The notes below the pieces were generated by a model. That model saw only the letters and a list, made by a program, of their open reading frames with translations. It had not been told where the DNA came from and ran no database searches. Shown in pieces: positions 13,346 to 24,960 of a stretch of DNA of 64,000 nucleotides. The translations under genes and the position numbers were made by a program. Position 1 is the stretch's first letter. The number at the start of each line of letters is the position of its first letter. Source of the DNA: Bimastos eiseni (Eukaryota; Annelida; Clitellata; Crassiclitellata; Lumbricidae). The DNA is taken from contig OY365817.1 of the NCBI GenBank assembly GCA_959347315.1, positions 922,357-986,356 of the forward strand, written 5' to 3'.

Positions 13346-14165
13346 CTACAGTACTTTCACACACATTGGTAAATAGGGTCTATATAACAGCTGCATTCAT
13401 TGGCCAATCGTTTATATATGAAATTTATTACATTCAGAGGTGGCCATTGTAGTTGAACAGACCCTTTCGTATACATTAGGACCTTTTCATACTCTTCGCT
13501 GTTGTGCTCTCAAATAAATCCCTTATTGGTAACCTTGGTCTAAACAGCGGGTTCACTGCATGGGCAACAGAAACCCTTAAAAGACGTCGCTATGCCTTAA
13601 CCTATAAAAGGACCCGTTCACTATGGTCCAAAAGACGGCATCATTCATTGGCCAACGAGGTCCAAGCGATCTCCTCCAATGACCGCATCCACTCATGCGA
13701 CCCATAAACCAGGATTCAATTAGACGGTGTGCAAGCGATCCCTCAGCCACACCAACCCCCGTCTTGACCGACTCCCTCGCGTCGTCTCTCCCTATCAGAC
13801 CCGCCCGATCGGTCGGTCGGCTGGGGACGTCCCACCCGTAATAGGACATCCATCACGCCCTTCGCGATATCGCCCCGAACCCCCTCAACCATCGCTCCCT
13901 TAACGCTTGCAACGCTGGACTGCAGAGTATACCTAGAAGCCGATTGATTTCTGGAACAAACGGTTTCCCATTAAACCCGTTACAACGCCTACAGTCTCTG
14001 AACTGATTTAATATCTACATATTATATATAAATAATGTATATATATATTATGTAATATGTAACCTGTACCTGTTAATGCAAGGGATTGATAATATATAGA
14101 TATATATTTCATATTTGAGGATATACGTTGTAGAGTCACAAATCGCAATTCGAAAGCAACAGTAG

Positions 14166-14303
<138 letters not shown>

Positions 14304-14304
14304 A

Positions 14305-14715
14305 CTGCGAAAGAAGGGGTTTCGAAACTACAGAAAACAAGGAAATACAATCACTAGATATCCAAAGGATTCTGTAGCTATAGACAAAGTCATTCAACGA
14401 TGACTCCGATGGTTCGAACATGTAGAAAAAGAGAGAGAATCCCGCACTATATATATATACATGGACGATTCGAAGGAAAACGAATCAAAGGCAGACCAAG
14501 ACTACGATGTATACATAATAAATTATGAATGAAGACGTATATCATTACCTCGACTGACACTATATGTGGGATGGGCATTGAAGGACTTGGTAAATGACCG
14601 AGGACAATGGAGGTCATTTAATCCTACCCATCGACGACAAATATAGCTGTAGACGTGAACTAAAGATGACGACGACGATGATGATGACGACGACGACGAC
14701 GATGGTGATGATAAT
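14305..14715 (+). mobile_element. RTE-like LINE 3' end with GAY tail
   Basis: Frames on + show RWFEHVEKERESRT, then after an inserted tatata tract DDSKENESKADQD, and VNDRGQWRSFNPTHRRQ near 14,595-14,640, matching the order of the RTE ORF end. Immediately after is a tract of gatgacgac triplets (14665-14712), the kind of short-repeat tail these elements carry. Confidence 0.55.
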
Positions 14716-15384
14716 GCTTATAAGTGCACGCCCGCCCACATTTTACATATTAACAACATTGGTATAATTAAGATAATAAATTAATAAATTAAGATAATAT
14801 AAGCCTAGAGCAACTTGATTGCATTTGAGAATAGCGAAACAGATCGATCGCTTGCAAAGACTTGGGGCGGATAGAGGGAAAGGTCACCTCCAAAATTTCA
14901 GATACAGTAATTGAGCTCTTATTTCCACCCATACCTTCATAGATATTTCACAAATATTATAAATTTCTTCAGTGTTTTCCATTGTGCATCCTTATTTGCC
15001 TCATCTATGATTAGGAATTTATATTTTTCAACGAGTTGCCCAACCCAATTTTTCTCGACCCGTCTCCCAAACATAAGACCAAGTTTCCGCCTATGATCAC
15101 TTGAAACGGGTTTCCTCTTTTGGGTGATGGACCTCAGTTCCATTCAGATCCGGCTGAATTAAACGTCAGCATATCTATGGGCCCCAATATATGGAACCTA
15201 TAATTACAGTCTACAAGTTGACTTACTTGTGTGAGTGGGTGTGCAGATATATTTGTAAGCTAAAGTGATACACTTGTAAATGGTCACTTATTGAAAAACT
15301 CCTCATTGATGCTCCATAACCAAACCGGTGAAATCTCTGTGTGCATACGCAATGCATGTGTGTTCAGAATTTATCATTAGGAAT

Positions 15385-15536
15385 CATCAATCAATCAATC
15401 AATCAATCAATCATTCCATCAATCAATCAATCATTCCATCAATCAATCAATCATTCAATCATTCGTTCAATAATTCAGTCATTCAATCAATCATTCAATC
15501 ATTCAGTCAATCAATCATTCAATCAATCAATCAGTG
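15385..15536. repeat. (aatc)n microsatellite
   Basis: tcaatcaatcaat with attc interruptions. Confidence 0.9.
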
Positions 15537-15859
15537 AAGCTAAGCATAGTGCCTCTTCAACCAATCAGCTAAGATGCGCTCCCTGACCAACCTCGGCCAA
15601 ATACGATAGATGTTATAGAGTGGGATCTGGAGAGTTCCTATATAATAAGCAAGAGTCGAAGATTCAATGGTTCCAAGCAGTCACAACCGAAAAAGCATGA
15701 TGCTGCATCGTCATATTATATAGCGCCTCTTCAAGAAAATCTACGGAAGAGTGTGCGTGTGTATATATATATGTGTTTGTGAGTATATATGAGTGTGCTA
15801 TTCGTTTTTTCTGAAAACGAGGCTCCGTTGCCACAAAAGCGGGAGATTCCGTATACAGC

Positions 15860-16130
15860 TCATAATTCATAGCGTTTCCTCGTCGTCCGTTATGTCGTTT
15901 TCTTTGTCTGAGCTCCGTCGTCAGGGGGCGCACCCTGCATGACCCCCGCTGTGGCTTGCTTCTGCGGCCGTTGGGCAGATAGGAGGCAGGGTGGGTCAGC
16001 GACCCGGTCTCCCCTGCGACAGGGTCGTGCCACGGGGCTCTGACCCTCTCCACCTCGCTTTACCCCTCGACCGCCGATCAAATCCGATTCTTCTGTATAC
16101 CCACCGGATATGTGCATATGGTCGATCGGA
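15860..16130. other. GC-rich patch without supported gene
   Basis: High GC and CpG, frames on both strands, no recognisable motif; followed by (ta)n near 16,180-16,206. Confidence 0.3.
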
Positions 16131-16649
16131 CAGCACACAGACCCACGCATGCGCACACCACAAAATGATGCCACGAGGATATATTATATATATATATATA
16201 TATATATTGCAGATCTAATCCAGTCTTTGTGTAATATATATAGCACCATTATTAGTATAAATCAACGGCATATTGCTTAGATATATATATTATTTATATA
16301 CATAATATATATATATACACCATTTATATGTTATATATTATGGTGTGTGTATAATTGTATGCATCTATATTATATATATATTTATATATATATACGGTAA
16401 TATTCAGATGTTTGATGTTTGAAGTTGAACTAACTGCAGTTAGGTGAGTAATATTATTTTTCAAAACGCAAAAGTCTAATTTTCTACAACTGCATGATCC
16501 TAATATTCTTCATGCATAAGTTGATTGCGAGCCCTGCGCTGGCCCTTAAAATTCACCAGGCTCCTGGGTATTTGCCCCAAACCCCACATGACCGGCCTGG
16601 AGGCGCTTGGGGGATTCCGTTGGGACAGTGTGTGTAAAGGGTTAGTTAC

Positions 16650-17586
16650 TACACTCTAAGAACTACTACGTCAGAATCAACGTATTTCATAGCGTAGTAC
16701 TACATTGTATATGGCCTGAGTAATACTACGTTAGATTGACGTAGTGATCTCTGTAACGTATTGAACTACGTTAAACCTTCTAACGTCGATCAACGCAGCT
16801 TAAAGCGTAGCATACGATTTCTATCTGCTGAATAATTAAAATTACAATTCAAAGAGTCCATTTTCACAGAAAACCTTCATATTGAATAATTCTACATTTG
16901 CCAAAAAAATTATATTTTTGCGGATTCGAACCCCCACGCCATTAACTCCACTAAAGCGCTCGAGGCAAACGCGTACACATTCGGTTAATCTGTACCACTT
17001 GAGCAAACAAGGTCAAAACTCCCACTTAACTCAATGCATTCGGAATGACCATAACATGTCAATTTCTCAAACAATTGGTTATTTTTGGTATACTTTCTAC
17101 ATTACAGAAATTAGATTCCTGTTTCATTCTTTATGAAGATTTTATATTTAAAAACGTCGCAATGCAGAATCGATTGATAGCAAATACAGTTCATTTTGTG
17201 TATTCATGCGCACAACGCTATGTGCGGTTCGAAATATGCGAACTTCTCTAAATTATGTTATTCACGTTAATTATCATGTGTGAGAACATAGAATTTTTTA
17301 TTAAATGTTGATTTATGTGCTTAATAAAATTATTACTAAAACGCAAGTCGCCTAGTGTACATGATTGTATCCGAACTACATTTTGCGCGCAAGCACACGA
17401 AATAGGATTATACGGATACAACGTATCTCTACGTTAGATGAGGGTAACGTAGTTTCAATACGTTCAGCGATGACGTAGTTTTCTGACGTTGAACGTATTC
17501 TATGTCAATAACAACAGATTAATATGTTAAAAGTGGTTAACGTAGTTTTATACGTTATCCGCTAAAGTAGTTCTTTTTGGAGTGTA
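16650..17586. mobile_element. 937-bp inverted-repeat element with subterminal acgtag clusters
   Basis: The ends are inverted: tacactctaagaactact on the left and agtagttctttttggagtgta on the right. Both subterminal zones (16670-16815 and 17420-17570) are crowded with taacgta/acgtagt motifs in both orientations, in the way transposase-binding sites cluster. No transposase-like frame is present. The target duplication is unclear, and the superfamily cannot be named. Confidence 0.65.
16920..17008 (-). ncRNA. tRNA-like segment (box A and box B) inside the inverted-repeat element
   Basis: On the minus strand ttgctcaagtgg (17006-16995) resembles a pol III box A, and ggttcgaatcc (16932-16922) is a perfect box B. 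The spacing is longer than in an ordinary tRNA and fits a Leu/Ser-type long variable arm or a SINE head. I could not form a convincing acceptor stem, so a functional tRNA is unlikely; a tRNA-derived SINE or tRNA pseudogene is more likely. Confidence 0.45.
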
Positions 17587-17589
17587 CCC

Positions 17590-18690
17590 TCACTGGACCA
17601 GTAAAAGCGATCAGCATTAGCAGCTTATGTGCGCCTATAATGATGGCCAATGAAAGACAGTAATCTGCTTGTTCAGAGAATGATTTGTAGCCAATGATGC
17701 TGCAAGATTGGCGTTGTTATGTCAGGTTCAGCATCCGATAATACCCACTCGGAACATTTACCCATTCAAAGAAGATATGCTGATATGTATTAATCTATAC
17801 ATAAATAGTTATTTATCATCTGCTGACCAAATGAAGTATAAAATGTTTAATTAGAAAAATTAATGGTTAGAGAGTTTGAAAGAGTAGGAGCAAGAATACA
17901 TTGACATCAGTAGATATTACGTGCATTCGATATTATTGTTGAAATATAATTATTATACAATTATCGAAGCAGCGTTGCTTGCAATGTTCTCTGTAAATAT
18001 TTGGAGATATATGATGTGTGCGCAAGAAATTTTATGTGTGCAACATTCTATAAAAGGTTTACATGTGCACTTTTGCGCGTGCGGATCCGAGTTTAATGCG
18101 ATTATAGTTAAATCAAGACCACAGATATAGGGTTTACCCGATCTATAGTGTTAAGATGTGATTACTTAAGAAAAGTCCCTATAGTCTAAAATGTTTCTTA
18201 TTATAACAGATGAAGCATACATCATATTGCACATAACTGTAATTAGCTTTCAATTTCATTTGCAATTTTGTATTCTGCCCAGCTAAACATTGGTCTACAG
18301 TTCATCTTCGTGTCTGCTTTTGAGAAATAAATATGTGTGCGCACACTAAATTGTTATGTCAAGTCGTCTCTGATGGTCACGTGACCAGGTCCCTCGGCTT
18401 GCAATGTAAGCTCCTCGGTCCAGGTGCGAGCAGCACAAGCGCACGACTAGTAATAGAGGGATCCCTGGTTGCTTGGCATTGCTATTTGCTACCCTATACT
18501 TCTCTAGAATCCTTTGAACTGTTAACTGTCGACATGCGCAGAAGCAAAGAGTTATTGCTTATATAGTAAGTACATCTAAGCTGCGTTTCATATGCATTGG
18601 CTTTCTGAACTTGTATATTTTATTCTTTTGAATTGTGGTCGAAGAGTCATTGTACAGACGACTCATGATGACAGCCAAGCAAAGCACCGA
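17590..18690. other. No gene seen
   Basis: AT-rich unique-looking sequence with short unconserved frames only. Confidence 0.45.
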
Positions 18691-18691
18691 C

Positions 18692-19318
18692 CTTCCTCTC
18701 TCCTTCCTCTCTCTCCTTCCTCTCTCTTTCCTCTCTCCTTCCTCTCTCCTTCCTCTCTCCTTCCTCTCTCCTTCCTCTCTCTTTCCTCTCTCTTTCCTCT
18801 CTCCTTCCTCTCTCCTTCCTCTCTCCTTCCTCTCTCTTTCCTCTCTCCTTCCTCTCTCCTTCCTCTCTCCTTCCTCTCTCCTTCCTCTCTCCTTCCTCTC
18901 TCCTTCCTCTCTCTTTCCTCTCTCTTTCCTCTCTCCTTCCTCTCTCCTTCCTCTCTCCTTCCTCTCTCTTTCCTCTCTCCTTCCTCTCTCCTTCCTCTCT
19001 CTTTCCTCTCTCTTTCCTCTCTCCTTCCTCTCTCCTTCCTCTCTCCTTCCTCTCTCCTTCCTCTCTCCTTCCTCTCTCCTTCCTCTCTCTTTCCTCTCTC
19101 TTTCCTCTCTCCTTCCTCTCTCTTTCCTCTCTCTTTCCTCTCTCCTTCCTCTCTCCTTCCTCTCTCCTTCCTCTCTCTTTCCTCTCTCCTTCCTCTCTCC
19201 TTCCTCTCTCTTTCCTCTCTCTTTCCTCTCTCCTTCCTCTCTCCTTCCTCTCTCCTTCCTCTCTCCTTCCTCTCTCCTTCCTCTCTCTCCTTCCTCTCTC
19301 CTTCCTCTCTCCTTTTCT
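18692..19318. repeat. 10-bp pyrimidine minisatellite, about 62 copies, two variants
   Basis: Units ccttcctctct and ctttcctctct alternate irregularly. All six frames of this block are partly open, which creates long false frames on both strands. It is a pure polypurine/polypyrimidine tract. Confidence 0.97.
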
Positions 19319-19495
19319 CCCTCACTTTCCTCCATCTGCCCCATGCATTCGCCAGGAGAGAGTTACGTTACTCAAAGTTTCAAAGACATAGACACAGACG
19401 CAAGAACTCACACACCATGCAATATAATGTTGTCTTAGAGCCTTTAAAATAGATTTTTGCCGAAGTTCATATATATATATATGTATATATATATG

Positions 19496-19527
<32 letters not shown>

Positions 19528-20159
19528 TAATCCAATAAGCAAGGCTGCAGTCTTGTCCAATCATATCTCACAGAAGTTTGTAATCAAGAGAGCACATTAA
19601 TATAGGTGACGATAAAAGCTGACAGCAAATGCTACTCACCTTAACATAATATTATGTGATTACATGTACAATGGAGTAGAAAAAACAATGGACATGTTAA
19701 GTGTGTGCATGTGGAATAGTACGTGTCCATATTTATGTAAGCATAGATGATTAAATTTAGAAATATATCATATGTAGGTGTGTTTGTAGGGTCATCTGGT
19801 TGTGCAGTTTTTGTGTCTGTCTGTATGTATGTGTGTGTGGCACTGTGTGCGTATGAATGTATTGTCAATTACATTGGAGTCGAAATGTCAATCTCATAGC
19901 AATAAAAGCTCAATGTCACTCGCATGCTACATCGTGTTCCTGGCAATCTCTTCGATTCCTCGTCTTCTGCGAAACTCCCCCTCTTATAATAGACACAGAC
20001 CCTTTGTTTACATTTGAGATTGTTTTACGATCTCTCTATCTATAGATTTTGACCCACCATCCCTTAGGCGTTTCCCAATTTCCCATCCATCAATACGCTA
20101 CGTATATCGACCTCTGCAGTCACGAACAACCATCAATAATTAATCGAATCAGGTGGGCA

Positions 20160-20520
20160 TACATTTCCAGCCGGGTAGGGTACCTCGATCGCTCGTAGGC
20201 ACGCTCCTTCCACCCACACCCGTGCGCATGCGCGTGACCCCGGGTCGCCCGTCTGACCTGACGGAGCGAGCTTAGAGGTATATGGCTGGATTTCGACGCG
20301 GTTGCTCTGGGCAAGCGGAATGAGGTCAGAGGTCGAGGAATGCGGCGCATGGCAAGTTCTCATTGGGCGGCACCCCACCCTAACGTCAGATGGCGTAATT
20401 GGCGCCAGTCACGTGATGGGGCGCACGTCAGACCCGTTCGTACTAATGCATATCCAATCGAATTGGAAGGATTTCAATCGACGGATAATTGGCTCAGAGC
20501 TATAAATAGTCATCGATTAC
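20160..20520. other. CpG-rich segment with promoter-like motifs, no gene downstream
   Basis: GC-rich with tcacgtga at 20410 and ctataaatag near 20500. No coding frame of note follows in either direction, so a promoter is only a possibility. Confidence 0.2.
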
Positions 20521-20595
20521 TACTTGTACTGTAACACTACTGCTACAACTGATGTGTCCACTACAACAACTGATGATGCTACTCCAAATACTACT

Positions 20596-20649
20596 ATTAC
20601 TACCACTACTGGTAGTAATTTTACTATTACTACCACTACTGGTAGTAAT
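20596..20649. repeat. Two tandem 30-bp units, each a hairpin
   Basis: attactacc-actact-ggtagtaat occurs at 20596-20619 and again at 20626-20649. Confidence 0.85.
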
Positions 20650-21243
20650 AGTGGTATTGTAGCACTGAGGCTTATACTGCTGCTTCTATAGACTGCAAAC
20701 ACTAATTCCAAAAACTACTACACTATATGCTGCAATTGCTAATGTTAATGCTACTATTGCAACTATTGCAACTACTTATATTAATACTTTCAATGATTGA
20801 ATTGTCGGGGATTGGAAGGGTTCAACCACGCTAGTTAATTCTCAAAAATATTACCTTTGGGGGTCAAGCAAACTCCCAGATCAGCTATCAGTGCTTAATG
20901 CATCTTAACACAATTAAGAATCAAGTTCGCGCACCGAAAGCCTACATTTACCCCATGCAATTTAGTCCGTATACCGATTCCAATTCAGTAAAAATTCTGC
21001 TCGAAACATCTGGACTTGTGACAACATTTTCAATCCCACCAGTTCAAATTTGCCAATTCAAACCCTGATACTACTCCTGCTACTGCAACTATACTAATGC
21101 TAATATTACCACCTTCAGTTAATTCTACTGTACTCCTTTATTGCACAAACTCCATTAGACTCGATTAATTGCCTCTAGGCTCTAGTATATAAGTATATAC
21201 ATAGGGTCGAAGATCATGCATGATGAAAACGTGGGATAACAAG

Positions 21244-21323
21244 GAAATGATTCTATGATTCTATGATTCTATGATTCTATGATTCTATGATTCTATGATT
21301 CTATGATTCTATGATTCTATGAT
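21244..21323. repeat. 8-bp repeat (atgattct)n
   Basis: About ten perfect copies. Confidence 0.95.
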
Positions 21324-21634
21324 GTGCATCAAATCTTTTTCGTCATTATATTTCTAGTTCATTATTTAGGTTTTTATCATTTCCTTTGAATCGCTTGTAT
21401 CATACTGTATGCGGTATTTCGAGTACTGTATACTTTATATAATGCAAAACGTCGTAAACTGTGTTGTATCACATTCTACCCAGCATTGTTGTAATTATTA
21501 TTAATGTCTGATTCATGACTAATACATTCAACTTCGTCAATTGCAGTTCACTGCACGATAGCGAGTCAATCGGGTTTACAATTCATAGATAAAATATTGA
21601 AAGCATCGGAGAATAATTCACCGGAAGGATGAAT

Positions 21635-21800
21635 ATCATCATTGTCATCACCATCATCATCATCATCATCATCATCGTCATCGTCATCGTCATCATCATC
21701 ATCGTCATCATCATCGTTATCATCATCATTGTCATTGTCATCGTCATCGTCATCATCATCATCGTCATCATCATCGTTATCATCATCATTGTCATCGGCA
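21635..21800. repeat. ATC/GTC microsatellite with internal duplication
   Basis: Triplets, with a longer block of about 60 bp (tcatcgtcatcgtcatcatc...) present twice. Confidence 0.9.
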
Positions 21801-22351
21801 AATCTTCGAGCCTCAAAATTTCAAACTTTGTCAAATTCTACTCCTGCCTCTGCCACGACCACCAACACCACCAGTGTATACCAATCCTGCTACTGATACT
21901 TTGTATTATTGCTAGTACTATGTATATACTACGCAAGTATTTTGGAGCCGGAAAGGTTAAAATTCATCGTGTGCGCTCTACACAGATGATTATATGGCAT
22001 TGAAGCGATTGTTTGCAGAAGGAAGTTGGGGTTAATGGTGTAAAAGTGGCACGAAATAGATGGGGAGGCAACGGAGGCGGACCGCATCGGTATTTAGTAG
22101 CGGCAACTGCAGCAGGTAGGTGGCGTGTCACAGAGAAGCAAGCACCTGTTGACGATACACGATTCATTCATACATAAGTCAACCCCTTATTCCACTCAAT
22201 TGCATTTCCATTCTTAGAGTCAGATCTGCATCGAGGTATGGGTGTATGTGTGGGCGTTCTATGTGTGTGTAGGTTGGGTGTTGACAGAAGAATATATGAT
22301 ATATATATATGTCATATGTTTGTATATATTGTAATTGTAGGAAGACATTAA

Positions 22352-22385
<34 letters not shown>

Positions 22386-22914
22386 TGCAGATATGAGTAT
22401 ATATGGTTGGCATATGGAGAGACCGGATGTGAACCATAAACTCTACAGGTGACCTTGTGGTCGTTTCAGTTTATATTCGATGGCAGTGCATATGGCATTG
22501 TTTCTAAGATATATATACATTTATTTTATGTATATACATATATGATACATGTATATCAACTATTGAATTATACACTTAATTTGTGCACGTAACTGTAAGT
22601 GCGTGTGCATTTTCCTTCGATGTAGACGGGAGTAATGTGGGAAATAAATTGTTGAACAGAGAGAAAACTCAAATCATCACTGAACAATATATAGACGTTA
22701 ATTAAATGTACGCCTGCAATGGTGGACTTAATATTTTGTCCCTCGCAGACATCCAGACTCAAGAGTCTATTAACGATGGAATTAAATTGATACCTTTCGA
22801 CTTATGTCTTAATCAGCACGATTTAACTATAAATAATAAAAAAATACGACGGCCAGCAGAGGATTGACCGCTAAGCTTAACTGGCAGAGGCTAAGAAAAT
22901 GAAATCGCTAAACC

Positions 22915-23910
22915 TCACACTGTTCCTCTGTTTGTCTGTCCCTCTGTTTGTCTGTCCCTCTGTCTGTCTGTCCCTCTGTTTGTCTGTCCCTCTGTTTGTC
23001 TGTCTGGCTATTTCCTGTGTAATTGCGTTATTCTGTCACGAACGAATTGGAAATGGAGAGAGAGAGAAAGAGACAGAGAGAGAGAGACAGAGAGAGAGAC
23101 AGAGAGAGAGAGAGAGAAGGAGGCGTAAGAGTGAAGTAGAGCTGGCACTTTTAGTGTCTGTGGTGGTGATGATTCCGTGCTCCATGAAGCGTGTCGAAGG
23201 AGGATGTTCATCAGAAGAGGATATATATCACAGACTAAGCGCACCCAACATCCGATGCCACCGAGGCCAAGGCAAGGCCACAGAGGCCAGTGAAAGGCCA
23301 GAGCAGAGGCCAAACGAGTATCCTATCCGTCTATTGTTACGAACTGCCATCTTTCCTGTTCGTTCAAGCGAAGGCAATAACTGCTTCCTATGTCGATGCA
23401 CACCGTCTCACTCACTCACTCTCTCTCTCTGTCCGTCTGTCTGTCTCTGTCTCTCTCTCTGTCTGCCTGACTGTGTCGCTTTGGCTAATGTACCTCCCTT
23501 TGTATGTGGCAGTTTCTCTGGTCATATCTGCCATCGTCACCTGTCGCTGAAGTTAACGTTCTGCCTGTCTCTCTGACTGTCTGTCTGTCTCTGTTATTCT
23601 GTCACTTTCTGTCACTGTCTCGCTCGCTCTCACTCTTTCCCCTGTCTGTCTCTGTCTCTGTCTGTCTGTCTGTCTCTCTGTTTCTTTCTGTCTCTGTCTC
23701 TCTCTCTGCCTTTCTCTGTCTCTGTGTCTCTGTCTCTCTCTATCTCTCTGACTCTGTTTCTCTCTGTTTCTCTCTGTTTCTCTCTGTTTCTCTGTTTCTG
23801 TCTCTGTTTCTGTCTCTGTCTCTGTCTCTCTCTCTGTCTGTGTCTGTCTGTCTGTCTCTCTGTATCTCTCTCTCTGCCTCCCTCAGTCTCTCTCGCTGTG
23901 TCTTAGTTCG
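22915..23910. repeat. TCTG/TCTC and GAGA low-complexity cluster
   Basis: tctgtccctctgtttg repeats at 22928-23005, gagaga at 23040-23120, then degenerate tctctgtctg at 23405-23900. Between 23,130 and 23,400 I see no supported gene. Confidence 0.85.
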
Positions 23911-23965
23911 CTGAGACAGTGAAAACAGGAAGACGGTAATGCTGATTAAGATGACGACAAAGATA

Positions 23966-24250
23966 ATGACGATGATGACGACAATGACGATGACGATGAT
24001 ATTGATATTGATGATGTTGATGATGACGATGATGATGATGATGACGATGCCGACGATATTGATATTGTTGACGACGATGATGACGACAATGACGATGACG
24101 ATGATATTGATATTGATGATGTTGATGATGACGATGATGATGATGATGACGATGCCGATGATATTGATATTGTTGACGACGATGATGACGACGACGCCGA
24201 CGACGACGATGACGATTACGACGATGACGATGACGATAATGATGTTGATG
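23966..24250. repeat. GAY-rich VNTR with 105-bp unit
   Basis: The block starting gatgatgacgacaatgacg at 23971 recurs at 24076 and partly at 24181, giving a period of 105 bp. Confidence 0.9.
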
Positions 24251-24744
24251 ATGAGCAGCATTTGCGCGTAAGTGTAAGAATTTTGAATTGAAATGGTTGC
24301 ATGGGACAGGAAGTCCACGGTCAGTTACCCGAATGAAGGCATATAATGTGAGATAACTTTGGAATGTTTGTTTTGTTTTTATTGCGCATTTCTTGAATAA
24401 CTATTAAAAGGCGCATTCTGCGCTGGCCTATTAGAATGTTAAGCGTCATTTCAAATAAATAGTGTGTCACAACAATTAGCAAAATAGTGCAGAGCCGTCT
24501 GAAAGAGTCGCCATTGATGGATCCACAAAAGAGTGTGGAACGAACCAATGGATTCCCGTCGACAGTTGACAGATGGCATTAATGTTAGGAGTCTCTTAGC
24601 CAGGTTGCCATGGTAATCCTCTTGCCTATCAATAAGACGGACAGCAGCGTTAGGTATTGACTGAAGTGCGAAAAGATTTTGTAAAGCGAGACCGGTGACT
24701 TGTGAATTATAGTCTCATACTGATCTTAATCGTAATCGTAATCT

Positions 24745-24960
24745 CCAAATTTCTAAAGCGCCACTTTAAGGCTAAGCGCAGGGCACCAGCTTATTCACGA
24801 GCGCTGCGTGGAATCAAAGGGGTGTCCAAAGGATCGTCCGTGGGCGGTCAGAGTTCGGTTACCAGGAAGTCAGCAGGGAGATCGTGTTTTAGGTCCTTAA
24901 AATGGCGATGCTACCATTCAAAATGGCAGCTTTGGCGATGAATCTCATCCCATAACTTCA
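24745..24960 (+). repeat. Interspersed repeat Y, copy 1
   Basis: tctaaagcgccac, agcgcagggcaccagcttat and gcgctgcgtggaatcaaa also occur in order at 62,408-62,520, and a reverse fragment at 36,140-36,165. Confidence 0.6.

Noticed and set aside
16920..17008. Functional tRNA gene on the minus strand
   Set aside because: Box A and B are present, but no acceptor stem pairs well and the spacing is long; kept only as a tRNA-like segment.
18559..19452. Overlapping 220-286-codon frames on both strands
   Set aside because: They arise from the 10-bp pyrimidine minisatellite; frames on both strands are Ser/Leu/Pro- or Arg/Glu/Gly-repeats.
23724..24318. Hydrophobic Ile/Val-rich frame on the minus strand
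   Set aside because: Complement of the GAY-rich 105-bp VNTR; not a membrane protein.
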